From Bacillus_BA songklensis (GTDB lineage: Bacteria; Bacillota; Bacilli; Bacillales; Bacillaceae_H): a DNA stretch of 64,000 nucleotides. Numbering within the stretch: position 1 is the first letter of the stretch; each line of letters starts with the position of its first letter. The translations under genes were made by a program, and so were the position numbers. Where the stretch lies: the NCBI RefSeq assembly GCF_042649685.1, contig NZ_JBHRZT010000073.1:310001-374000 (forward strand). Direction: 5' to 3'. This document shows positions 25,831 to 34,377 of this stretch, in pieces. The notes below the pieces were generated by a model that was given only the letters and a program-made list of their open reading frames with translations, did no database searches and was not told the DNA's origin.

Positions 25831-25988
25831 GAAAGAATTTTTATTATTCTTTAAAATTTATAAGACACCCTCACGAACTTGAGTATTATAAGAATTCTGG
25901 CAAATCAAGATTTTACTGACCCCTCATGTTATATGAAGACAAAGGAGAAATTGTTTTTTGAGATGTATAGATCTCTAAAAAGAACTTC

Positions 25989-26043
25989 TCTATTAGAATA
26001 GCCCAGCTATCTTTAGATAGCTGGGCTATTCTAATAGAAAAAA
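25989..26043. terminator. Long perfect hairpin before brnQ
   Basis: 23-bp perfect stem (25989-26011 with 26016-26038) and a 4-base loop TTTA, followed by an A-run, so it can terminate transcription in at least one direction. It lies alone in the 340-bp yvoF-brnQ gap, which otherwise shows no gene. Confidence 0.75.
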
Positions 26044-26132
26044 TTAATTTTAGTTATTTTTTATTATTCTGTAGATTTCAAAAAAAGGAGTTGTTATAAT
26101 TCAACTTATTCACTTTGAAAAGGAAGGTCATC

Positions 26133-27467
26133 ATGAAGCGTTTTACTCAAAAAGAATTGATTTTCATTAGTTTTATGTTATTTTCCATGTTTTTTGGTGC
26201 AGGCAATCTCATTTTTCCTGCCTTTTTAGGACGTTCTGCAGGCGATGATGTTTGGCTCGCGCTGGCAGGGTTTGTTGTTTCCGCTGTTGGTCTGCCTATA
26301 CTTGGCGTGTTGACCGTCGCGAAAGCGGGCAGTTTCGAGACACTCACAAGAAGGGTTCATCCTTTGTTCGCCGTCATCTTTCCATTTTTAATTTATGTTT
26401 CGATTGGCCCTGGTTTAGCCATTCCCCGTGCCGGAACGATTGCGTATGAGATGGGAATGAAACCATTTCTGCCTGAAGCTGCGGCTGATAAGCCTTCCAT
26501 GCTTTTGCTTTATACGATTGTGTTTTTTAGTATTGTTTTATGGTTAAGTTTGTCGCCTTCCAAACTTGTGGATCGATTTGGAAAGCTGTTGACGCCCATT
26601 CTTTTATGTATAATTGTAATCATCTTTGTTAAAAGCCTGCTCACTCCAATCGGTTCGTTCAGTGCTCCTTCAGAGCAATACCGGGATGGTCCTCTGTTAA
26701 AAGGTTTTTTAGACGGATATTTAACGATGGATGCATTGGCATCGCTTGTGTTTGGTATCGTGGTAGCCAATACGATTCGTGCTAAAGGTGTAGAAGACTC
26801 TAAGAAAATATCAAAGTATATGATGATAGCGGGGCTTGGAGCTGGAACATTGCTTGCCGTTATCTATAGCATTCTCGGTTATCTTGGCGCTTCGAGTGCA
26901 ACGCTCGGAAAAGCTGAGAACGGGGCACAAGTATTAACGATTGTTATGAATGACCTGTTCGGTCAAGGCGGCACAATGATGCTGGGGGCGTTATTTACAC
27001 TTGCGTGTTTATGTGTATCAATCGGTCTTGTCATTTCATGCAGTCAATATTTTTCAGGCATTCTGTCATTTTTGTCTTATAGAAGCTGGGCTGTTGTGTT
27101 AGCTGCTTTAAGTACGTTAGTAGCAAACCTGGGACTGACTCAGATTCTCGCTGTTTCTGTACCGATTTTAGGTGCCATTTATCCGATGGCTGTTGTGCTG
27201 ATCATCCTTGGTTTATTTGATCACTATGTGAACAAAGTGAAAGATGTCTATTTTACGACCATCTTATTGACGGGCTTATTTAGCCTAACAGAAACGATTA
27301 ACGTTACATTTTTATCGCACTCATTGGATGGCGTATTAGGAAAATTCCCTCTTTATGATCAAGGAGTCGGCTGGATTGTTCCATCTCTAATTGGAATGGC
27401 ATTAGGGGCAATGTACAGTAAAGTAAAGCAATCCGCATCTCCAGCGAATAAGAAAACAGCGGCATAA
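26133..27467 (+). CDS. brnQ: Branched-chain amino acid carrier, BrnQ/LIVCS family
   Basis: Sodium-coupled symporter for leucine, isoleucine and valine, 444 residues with about 12 membrane helices. The family signature FMLFSMFFGAGNLIFPAFLG lies at the N-terminus, SIGPGLAIPRAGTIAYEMG in the third helix region. ATG 26133 has AAGGAAGGT upstream. It stands alone between two hairpins and interrupts the hprK operon/hisZ adjacency known in B. subtilis, so it was probably inserted in this lineage or lost in the other. Confidence 0.93.
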   Translation: MKRFTQKELIFISFMLFSMFFGAGNLIFPAFLGRSAGDDVWLALAGFVVSAVGLPILGVLTVAKAGSFETLTRRVHPLFAVIFPFLIYVSIGPGLAIPRAGTIAYEMGMKPFLPEAAADKPSMLLLYTIVFFSIVLWLSLSPSKLVDRFGKLLTPILLCIIVIIFVKSLLTPIGSFSAPSEQYRDGPLLKGFLDGYLTMDALASLVFGIVVANTIRAKGVEDSKKISKYMMIAGLGAGTLLAVIYSILGYLGASSATLGKAENGAQVLTIVMNDLFGQGGTMMLGALFTLACLCVSIGLVISCSQYFSGILSFLSYRSWAVVLAALSTLVANLGLTQILAVSVPILGAIYPMAVVLIILGLFDHYVNKVKDVYFTTILLTGLFSLTETINVTFLSHSLDGVLGKFPLYDQGVGWIVPSLIGMALGAMYSKVKQSASPANKKTAA

Positions 27468-27476
27468 GCCATAGTT

Positions 27477-27512
27477 AAAAGCTGTTGAGACATGAAATCT
27501 CAGCGGCTTTTC
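27477..27512 (+). terminator. Terminator of brnQ
   Basis: AAAAGCTGTTGAGA pairs with TCTCAGCGGCTTTT (one G-U), followed by TCTTGTTT. Confidence 0.75.
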
Positions 27513-27580
27513 TTGTTTAAGAAAAGGGGAAAGAGCAAAACATAGTGAATATGTAAATGCATGAATTGTGTGTCAATAGG

Positions 27581-27609
27581 TTGACGGGTTCCAGGAACCG
27601 TTGTAAACT
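27581..27609 (+). promoter_or_regulatory. Promoter of the his operon with a palindrome in its spacer
   Basis: TTGACG (27581-27586), 17-bp spacer, TAAACT (27604-27609). The spacer holds GGTTCC-A-GGAACC (27587-27599), a near-perfect operator-shaped palindrome. No T-box or leader peptide with histidine codons was seen before hisZ. Confidence 0.55.
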
Positions 27610-27679
27610 ACATATAACTTTAATTTATTATCTTGTTAACACATTAGCAAACTAAAGTATATAAAAAGGACGTGTCTTG

Positions 27680-28864
27680 GTGGCAAAATTATTTATGTTT
27701 GAGAAACCATTAGGTATGCGTGATACATTACCTGCCTTGTATGAAAGGAAAAAGCAAGTTCGTGAAAAATTAGCCGCGGAAATAGAAGGATGGGGCTATC
27801 AATATATGGCAACTCCAACTCTTGAATATTATGAAACGGTTGGAGATGCTTCTTCCATTTTAGATCAACAGTTATTCAAATTATTGGATAAAGAGGGGCA
27901 CACGCTCGTGTTGCGTCCTGATGTGACAACTCCGATTGCGCGTGTAGCGGCCTCCAAGCTCTTAAACCGCATTCCGCTTCGTTTAGCGTATGAAGCAAAT
28001 GTGTTCCGCGCTCAACAAAATGAAGGAGGAAGACCTTCTGAATTTGAGCAAGTGGGTGCGGAGCTCATTGGAGATGGAACCATCAGCGGGGACGCGGAAG
28101 TGATTGCCCTTATGATCCATGCATTAAAGCGCGCAGGGTTGTCTTCCTTCAAAGTGGCAATCGGTCATATCGGTTATGTTAATTCCCTGTTTTTAGAGAT
28201 TGTGGGAAACGAAGAGAGAGCGAACGTACTGCGCCGTTTTCTTTATGAAAAGGATTATGTGGGGTATCGAAATCATGTGAAAAAGCTTGGTTTATCGTCC
28301 ATCGATAAGCAGCGTCTTCTGCAGTTGCTAAGTCTGCGTGGAAATGAAATGAAGATTGTGGAGGCCATTGATTTAGTAGAAAACGAAACGGGCAAAGAAG
28401 CCGCACGTGAACTGCAAAGATTGTGGGCCATCCTTGAATCATACGGGGTCACAAATGAAATTAAAGTGGATTTTAATTTAGTGAGCCATATGAGTTATTA
28501 CACAGGCATTCTATTTGAAGTGTTTGCCGAAAACGTCGGTTTCCATATCGGCAACGGCGGCCGTTACGATCAATTGCTTGAGAAGTTCGAAAGACCGACA
28601 CCGGCGACAGGTTTTGGTATTCAACTGGATCGTCTTATTGAAGCGTTAAATGGAAAGGGATATGAGTCTCGTCCTGCTATTTGTATTTTGTTCAGTCAAG
28701 AACGACTGGAAGAGGCCTTAAGCATGGCGAAGCAAAAAAGGCAAGAAGGAGAGCGTGTCGTTCTTCAAGATGTAGCAGGCGTGCAAAATATTGATGGTTT
28801 TACAACGACGTTTGAAGAAGTCATTTATTTAATCGGAAAAGCCAAGAAGGAGGGAGAGAAATGA
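27680..28864 (+). CDS. hisZ: ATP phosphoribosyltransferase regulatory subunit
   Basis: HisRS-like paralogue without tRNA charging that pairs with the short HisG to form the first enzyme of histidine synthesis. About 394 residues; class II synthetase-type motifs LRPDVTTPIARV and NVFRAQQNEGGRPSEFEQVG are present, and GNGGRYDQLLEKF is the motif 3 region. GTG 27680 has AAAAGGA 9 bases upstream; TTG 27677 and ATG 27695 are alternatives. It overlaps hisG by 4 bases. Confidence 0.95.
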   Translation: MAKLFMFEKPLGMRDTLPALYERKKQVREKLAAEIEGWGYQYMATPTLEYYETVGDASSILDQQLFKLLDKEGHTLVLRPDVTTPIARVAASKLLNRIPLRLAYEANVFRAQQNEGGRPSEFEQVGAELIGDGTISGDAEVIALMIHALKRAGLSSFKVAIGHIGYVNSLFLEIVGNEERANVLRRFLYEKDYVGYRNHVKKLGLSSIDKQRLLQLLSLRGNEMKIVEAIDLVENETGKEAARELQRLWAILESYGVTNEIKVDFNLVSHMSYYTGILFEVFAENVGFHIGNGGRYDQLLEKFERPTPATGFGIQLDRLIEALNGKGYESRPAICILFSQERLEEALSMAKQKRQEGERVVLQDVAGVQNIDGFTTTFEEVIYLIGKAKKEGEK

Positions 28865-29490
28865 GCCAAGTAACGATTGCGATGCCGAAGGGCCGTATTT
28901 TTGAAGAGGCCGCCGAACTTTTACGAAAAGCAGGATTTCAACTTCCTCCCGAGTTTGATGATTCGCGCAAACTGATCATTGATGTACCGGAAGAAAACAT
29001 GCGATTCATTTTGGCAAAGCCGATGGATGTGACCACATATGTGGAGCATGGTGTAGCAGACCTTGGAATTGCCGGAAAAGACGTATTGCTGGAAGAAGAG
29101 CGCGATGTATATGAATTACTGGATTTAAAAATCAGTAAATGCCATTTAGCGGTAGCCGGTCTTCCTGATACGGTTCCTTCCGATGTAGCGCCAAAAATAG
29201 CAACAAAATATCCGAACGTTGCTTCTACTTATTTTCGGGAGCAAGGAGAGCAGGTAGAGATCATCAATTTAAATGGATCCATTGAGCTCGCACCAATGAT
29301 CGGGTTGGCAGAACGGATTGTGGATATTGTGTCAACGGGCCGTACGTTAAAAGAAAACGGACTCGTGGAGCTTGAACATATTACGGATATTACATCCCGC
29401 TTAATTGTGAATCCCGTCAGCTATCGATTGAAGGATGAGCGAATTGATGAAATCGTTCAGCGTTTAACAGCGGTGGTAGAAGAGGTATAG
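28861..29490 (+). CDS. hisG: ATP phosphoribosyltransferase, short form
   Basis: Catalyses the first step, ATP + PRPP to phosphoribosyl-ATP. 209 residues, the short form that needs HisZ. Conserved AMPKGRIFEEA, GVADLGIAGKDVL and the PRPP loop VDIVSTGRTLKENGL are visible. ATGA overlap with hisZ. Confidence 0.97.
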   Translation: MSQVTIAMPKGRIFEEAAELLRKAGFQLPPEFDDSRKLIIDVPEENMRFILAKPMDVTTYVEHGVADLGIAGKDVLLEEERDVYELLDLKISKCHLAVAGLPDTVPSDVAPKIATKYPNVASTYFREQGEQVEIINLNGSIELAPMIGLAERIVDIVSTGRTLKENGLVELEHITDITSRLIVNPVSYRLKDERIDEIVQRLTAVVEEV

Positions 29491-29500
29491 GAGAGGTGAG

Positions 29501-30769
29501 ATGATGAACATTCAACGCATAACAAACGGAGTGAGCTTGAAACGTACGATTGATCAAGGAACAGAGGAGCAGCGCAAGACGGTTTTATCCATCATCGAAT
29601 CGGTCCGAACCCAGGGGGATGAAGCATTAAAGCAATATACCGAAACATTTGACGGTGTATCGCTAACCTCTCTTTTGGTGAGTGAAGGGGAAAAGAAGGA
29701 AGCGTACGAACAAATCAGCGATGAGATGCTTATGATCATTCGTGAAGCGGCAGCCAACATTCGTGATTATCATGAGCGGATGGTGCAGCAATCATGGATG
29801 GTGACAAAAGAAGACGGTACGATCCTCGGACAGAAGGTGACACCTCTTGATGCAGTCGGTGTATACGTACCGGGTGGAACTGCCGCTTATCCATCATCCG
29901 TACTGATGAATGTCATTCCTGCCCAAGTAGCGGGTGTGAAGCGAATCGTGATGGTGTCACCGCCCCAAAAAGACGGAAAGCTTCCGGCGGGTGTTTTGGT
30001 GGCGGCCCATGAGCTTGGGGTAAAAGAGATTTACAAGGTAGGCGGAGCGCAGGCCATTGCCGCTCTGGCTTACGGAACGGAAACGATTCAAAGCGTAGAC
30101 AAAATTGTAGGTCCCGGAAACATTTATGTCGCTCTGGCAAAGCGTGAGGTATTTGGACTGGTGGATATTGATTCCATTGCAGGACCAAGTGAAATTGTCG
30201 TGTTAGCAGATGAAAAGGCACGTGCGAATGAGGTAGCCGCTGACTTGCTTTCCCAGGCGGAACATGATATGCGGGCTTCCAGTATTCTCGTTACCACGTC
30301 TATGACATTGGCCGAAGCGGTAGCCGGTGAAGTGGACAAACAGCTTGAAACTTTGCCGCGAAAAGAGATAGCCCGGGCATCGATTGCTGATTATGGCGCT
30401 ATTTATGTAGCGGACACGATGGAGCAGGCGGTTCAAGTGGTCAACGACCTCGCTCCGGAGCATTTGGAAGTGATGACGGAAAACCCGATGGAATTATTAG
30501 GTTCCATTCGTCATGCCGGTGCCATTTTCCTTGGAAGATACAGTTCAGAGCCGGTTGGCGACTACTTTGCCGGCCCGAACCATGTGTTGCCGACAAATGG
30601 GACTGCAAAATTTTCAAGTGCCTTGTCAGTCGATGCTTTTATCAAAAAATCGAGCATCATTTCATACAGTCAAACCGCTTTGAAGCAACATCACTCGAAA
30701 ATTGCTGCCTTTGCCAGATTAGAAGGATTAGAAGCACATGCCCGAGCGGTTGAAGCGCGTTTTAAATAA
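29501..30769 (+). CDS. hisD: Histidinol dehydrogenase
   Basis: Zinc-dependent four-electron oxidation of histidinol to histidine, the last step. 422 residues. GVYVPGGTAAYPSSVLMN, KVGGAQAIAALAYGT, GPSEIVVLADE, LSQAEHDM (catalytic His region) and VGDYFAGPNHVLPTNGTA are intact family motifs. Start ATG 29501 or 29504 (two ATGs in a row), RBS GGAGAGG. Confidence 0.97.
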   Translation: MMNIQRITNGVSLKRTIDQGTEEQRKTVLSIIESVRTQGDEALKQYTETFDGVSLTSLLVSEGEKKEAYEQISDEMLMIIREAAANIRDYHERMVQQSWMVTKEDGTILGQKVTPLDAVGVYVPGGTAAYPSSVLMNVIPAQVAGVKRIVMVSPPQKDGKLPAGVLVAAHELGVKEIYKVGGAQAIAALAYGTETIQSVDKIVGPGNIYVALAKREVFGLVDIDSIAGPSEIVVLADEKARANEVAADLLSQAEHDMRASSILVTTSMTLAEAVAGEVDKQLETLPRKEIARASIADYGAIYVADTMEQAVQVVNDLAPEHLEVMTENPMELLGSIRHAGAIFLGRYSSEPVGDYFAGPNHVLPTNGTAKFSSALSVDAFIKKSSIISYSQTALKQHHSKIAAFARLEGLEAHARAVEARFK

Positions 30770-30832
30770 GGCAGTCAATTTTACAGATCTTCGCTAACAT
30801 GTTCTGTGCATCAAAGGAAGGAGAGATAAGGC

Positions 30833-31417
30833 ATGAGAGAGGCAAGTATTCAGCGTAAAACAAAAGAAACGGATATCGCGTTATCCATTAATCTTGATGG
30901 AGAAGGGGTTTCAAACCTTGAGACAGGTGTTCCGTTTTTAAATCATATGCTTGATGCGTTTACGAAAAACGGACTTTTCAATGTCGAGATCAAGGCAGAC
31001 GGTGACCTTGATATCGATGATCACCATACAACGGAAGACATCGGTATTTGTTTAGGTCTTGCATTGAAGGATGCGCTTGGTGACAAAAAAGGAATTAAAC
31101 GATACGGGAATTCATTCGTACCGATGGATGATGCCTTGGCCCAAGTTGTGGTGGACTTGAGCAACCGCCCTCATTTTGAGTTGAAAGGGGACATTCCGGC
31201 AAGCCGCGTCGGTACGTTTGATACGGAACTTGTCCATGAGTTTTTATGGAAGTTTGCTTTAGAGGCCCGGATGAATTTGCACGTTATTATTCACTATGGG
31301 CATAATACACATCATATTATTGAAGCGGTGTTTAAAGCGCTTGGGCGTGCGCTGGATGAAGCGACGACCATTGATCCGCGAATTAAAGGAGTTCCGTCAA
31401 CGAAAGGAATGTTATAA
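30833..31417 (+). CDS. hisB: Imidazoleglycerol-phosphate dehydratase
   Basis: 194 residues. Manganese-binding motifs FLNHMLDAF, DDHHTTEDIGI, and the second-half GHNTHHIIEAVFKALGRAL are present. RBS AAGGAGAG before ATG. Immediately followed by hisH without a gap. Confidence 0.97.
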   Translation: MREASIQRKTKETDIALSINLDGEGVSNLETGVPFLNHMLDAFTKNGLFNVEIKADGDLDIDDHHTTEDIGICLGLALKDALGDKKGIKRYGNSFVPMDDALAQVVVDLSNRPHFELKGDIPASRVGTFDTELVHEFLWKFALEARMNLHVIIHYGHNTHHIIEAVFKALGRALDEATTIDPRIKGVPSTKGML

Positions 31418-32050
31418 ATGATTGGCATTATCGATTATGGAATGGGGAATTTATACAGTGTCAGCAAAGCGTTGGAAAGGTTAGATCATGACTATTTCCT
31501 CTCGGATAAACCGGCAGAGTTAGCGAAGGCGAAGGGATATATCTTACCGGGGGTCGGATCGTTTAAAGATGCAATGGAGTTGTTAAATAAACTGGATTTA
31601 ACAACCTTTATTCAAAATGTGAAGGCGGAAGGAAAGCCGTTATTAGGTATTTGCTTAGGGATGCAGCTTCTATTTGAAGAGAGCGAAGAGAACGGATTGA
31701 CAAAAGGATTCGGTTTTTTACAGGGACGCATCACAAAAATTCCCGGAGTCAAGGCGAACGGTGAACGCTATAAAGTACCGCACATGGGATGGAATTCTCT
31801 TGCTATTCATCAGGGTTCTCCTCTTTTAGAAGGGGTGGAAGAAGGATATGTCTATTTTGTTCATTCTTATTATGCTAAAACGGAAGATCGTTCAATTCTG
31901 CTAGCGACAAGTGAGTACGATGTAGAAGTGCCAGCCGTGGTCGGAAAAGGAAACATATTCGGTGCGCAATTTCATCCTGAAAAAAGCAGCAGCTTAGGGA
32001 TGAAAATCCTTGAAAACTATGCGAACTATGTAGAGAAAAGGGGAAGCTAA
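31418..32050 (+). CDS. hisH: Imidazole glycerol phosphate synthase, glutaminase subunit
   Basis: Class I glutamine amidotransferase. Cys79 of the nucleophile elbow GICLGMQLLF and the FHPEKSS catalytic His/Glu are present. Supplies ammonia to HisF two genes downstream. 210 residues; start directly abuts hisB stop. Confidence 0.97.
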   Translation: MIGIIDYGMGNLYSVSKALERLDHDYFLSDKPAELAKAKGYILPGVGSFKDAMELLNKLDLTTFIQNVKAEGKPLLGICLGMQLLFEESEENGLTKGFGFLQGRITKIPGVKANGERYKVPHMGWNSLAIHQGSPLLEGVEEGYVYFVHSYYAKTEDRSILLATSEYDVEVPAVVGKGNIFGAQFHPEKSSSLGMKILENYANYVEKRGS

Positions 32051-32051
32051 T

Positions 32052-32789
32052 ATGAGTCAATTTACAATCTATCCAGCAATCGATATGCGCGGCGGTAAAT
32101 GTGTTCGTTTGCTTCAGGGGGATTATGATCAAGAAACGGTGTACGGAGATTCACCGGTCGATATGGCGGCTAATTTTGCGAAGGCGGGGGCTTCCTGGAT
32201 TCACATGGTCGATTTGGACGGAGCCAAAAAGGGGCAGCGAGTAAACGATCAATTTGTCGTTGATGTGAAAAAGCAGCTGGGGGTTCAGGTGCAAATCGGC
32301 GGCGGTATCCGCAAAGAAGAAGATGTTGCCTATTATTTAGAACAGGGGATTGACCGCGTGATTTTAGGGAGTGCGGCGATTTCCCATCCGGAGTTCGTAA
32401 AGAAAATGCTGCGTGAGTATGGTTCCCGCATTGCGATTGGTATCGACGCGCGCGACGGATATGTAGCAACAGAGGGCTGGCTTGAAACATCGAATGTAAA
32501 GGCAACAGAGCTTGGGCAAAGATTAGCCGATGCTGGAGCAGAGACATTTATTTTTACAGACATTGCGACAGACGGAATGCTGTCAGGCCCTAATATTCCA
32601 GCTATTGTTGAAATGGCGAAAGCTACATCCAAACAAGTGATTGCTTCCGGCGGCGTTAGCACGATCGGAGATTTGCTTGCGTTAAAACGCCACGAGGCAG
32701 AGGGAGTAGCGGGAGCCATCGTAGGCAAAGCGTTGTATACGCAGCAATTTACATTGGCTGAGGCTTTGCAAGAGGTGAATCCCTCATGA
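32052..32789 (+). CDS. hisA: ProFAR isomerase
   Basis: (beta/alpha)8 barrel isomerase with catalytic Asp in IYPAIDMRGGKCVRL and in TDIATDGMLSGPN. 245 residues. It follows hisH by one base and overlaps hisF by 4. Confidence 0.97.
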   Translation: MSQFTIYPAIDMRGGKCVRLLQGDYDQETVYGDSPVDMAANFAKAGASWIHMVDLDGAKKGQRVNDQFVVDVKKQLGVQVQIGGGIRKEEDVAYYLEQGIDRVILGSAAISHPEFVKKMLREYGSRIAIGIDARDGYVATEGWLETSNVKATELGQRLADAGAETFIFTDIATDGMLSGPNIPAIVEMAKATSKQVIASGGVSTIGDLLALKRHEAEGVAGAIVGKALYTQQFTLAEALQEVNPS

Positions 32790-33544
32790 TTACAAAACGC
32801 ATTATTCCATGTTTGGACGTTAAAGACGGCCGTGTTGTGAAAGGAGTACAGTTTGTAGAGCTGCGTGATGCGGGCGATCCGGTGGAGCTTGCGAAGTTTT
32901 ACGATGAAGAAGGAGCGGATGAGCTTGTTTTTCTTGATATTTCCGCTTCCCATGAAGGACGTAAGACAATGGTCCACGTCGTTGAACAGGTAGCAGCGCA
33001 GCTTGCCATTCCATTTACGGTTGGGGGCGGCATTAACTCGCTTGAGGATATGAAGCGCATTTTAAGAGCGGGGGCTGATAAGGTGTCTCTCAATACGGCT
33101 GCGTTGCTGCGTCCTGAACTGATTACAGAAGGGGCTGCCTTCTTTGGCTCACAATGCATCGTGGTAGCTATTGACGCTAAATACGATGAACAGCTTGGAT
33201 CGTGGCGTGTGTATACACACGGAGGCCGCAATGAAACGGACTGGGAAGTTGTAGCATGGGCAAAAGAAGCCGTAAAACGCGGTGCAGGTGAAATTTTGCT
33301 GACCAGCATGGACCGTGACGGTGAAAAAAGCGGATTTAATATTCCGTTGACAAAAGCGGTGAGCGAAGCAGTACCGGTGCCTGTCATTGCTTCTGGCGGC
33401 GCCGGGAATGCCGCTCATTTTGTAGAAGGATTTAGGGACGGAAAAGCGGACGCGGCTTTAGCGGCATCCATTTTTCACTATAAAGAAACGTCTGTAAAAG
33501 AGATCAAAACATATCTCAAACAACAGGGAGTGGACGTAAGATGA
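32786..33544 (+). CDS. hisF: Imidazole glycerol phosphate synthase, cyclase subunit
   Basis: Barrel enzyme homologous to HisA. Catalytic Asp11 in IIPCLDVKDGRVVKG and the second catalytic Asp in VVAIDAKYDE. 252 residues. ATGA overlaps at both ends (hisA and hisI). Confidence 0.97.
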   Translation: MITKRIIPCLDVKDGRVVKGVQFVELRDAGDPVELAKFYDEEGADELVFLDISASHEGRKTMVHVVEQVAAQLAIPFTVGGGINSLEDMKRILRAGADKVSLNTAALLRPELITEGAAFFGSQCIVVAIDAKYDEQLGSWRVYTHGGRNETDWEVVAWAKEAVKRGAGEILLTSMDRDGEKSGFNIPLTKAVSEAVPVPVIASGGAGNAAHFVEGFRDGKADAALAASIFHYKETSVKEIKTYLKQQGVDVR

Positions 33545-34188
33545 TGATTGAAATCAACCAAATCAAATTTGACGAGAATGGTTTAGTACCTGCCATTGTC
33601 CAAGATGCTGTCAGTAAAGAAGTATTGACGTTAGCGTATATGAATGAAGATTCTCTAAAAAAATCGTTGGAAACGAAAGAAACATGGTTTTATAGCCGCT
33701 CGCGCCAGGAGCTATGGCATAAAGGAGCTACATCTGGCAATACGCAGACCATTGCAGCTATGGCCTATGACTGTGATGCGGATGCGATTCTTGTACAAGT
33801 GGAGCCGCAAGGGCCTGCTTGTCATACGGGTGCATACAGCTGTTTCAATGAAATGATTCTTGGCTCAGAAAAAGGAGTCAAGAAACATGACCGTTTTGCC
33901 ATTCTTGGGCAGTTAGAACAAGTCATTGCACAGCGTGAAGCAGAAATGCCGGAAGGGGCCTATACGACTTACTTGTTTGAAAAAGGCGTCGACAAAATTT
34001 TGAAGAAGGTAGGCGAAGAAGCTTCCGAGGTTATTATTGCAGCTAAAAACCGTAATCATGAAGAGTTGAAATGGGAAGCAGCAGACTTGCTGTACCATCT
34101 TCTTGTTCTCCTTCGTGAGCAAAGGCTTCCATTAGACGATGTCCTTCAAGTATTAGAACAGCGTCACAGCAAAAAGAACGAAGAATAA
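33541..34188 (+). CDS. hisI: Bifunctional PRA-CH/PRA-PH (HisIE)
   Basis: Phosphoribosyl-AMP cyclohydrolase fused to phosphoribosyl-ATP pyrophosphatase, steps 3 and 2. The N-terminal half has FYSRSRQELWHKGATSGN and the metal-binding cysteines in YDCDADAILV and PACHTGAYSCF; the C-terminal half is the MazG-like HisE helix bundle (KILKKVGEEASEVIIAAKN, EAADLLYHLLVLL). 215 residues. Last gene of the operon. Confidence 0.97.
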   Translation: MMIEINQIKFDENGLVPAIVQDAVSKEVLTLAYMNEDSLKKSLETKETWFYSRSRQELWHKGATSGNTQTIAAMAYDCDADAILVQVEPQGPACHTGAYSCFNEMILGSEKGVKKHDRFAILGQLEQVIAQREAEMPEGAYTTYLFEKGVDKILKKVGEEASEVIIAAKNRNHEELKWEAADLLYHLLVLLREQRLPLDDVLQVLEQRHSKKNEE

Positions 34189-34228
34189 GAGCGGCAGGAT
34201 TGGGATTTTGAGGTTTCTTTAGACTTTT

Positions 34229-34274
34229 ATAAGGGATTGGGGAGAATCCGCAAGTGGACTCCCCAATCCCTTAT
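34229..34274 (+). terminator. First terminator after hisI
   Basis: Perfect 16-bp stem ATAAGGGATTGGGGAG (34229-34244) / CTCCCCAATCCCTTAT (34259-34274). Confidence 0.8.
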
Positions 34275-34275
34275 G

Positions 34276-34327
34276 CTTTTCAAAAAGGGAGGGGATCAAA
34301 GACATCCCCTCCCTTTTTGAAAAGTGG
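34276..34327. terminator. Second terminator after hisI
   Basis: Perfect 21-bp stem, 34276-34296 with 34304-34324, loop CAAAGAC. Runs of A and T inside the arms make it bidirectional. The two hairpins lie back to back. Confidence 0.8.
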
Positions 34328-34377
34328 ATCTTGTGATATACTACCAACGTTAAACTTACAGAAATTCGGAGGAATCA

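Noticed and set aside
25890..25930. A degenerate third T element (TTCTGGCAAATCAAGATTTTAC)
   Set aside because: Resemblance to the loop of the T elements is partial and the stems are missing.
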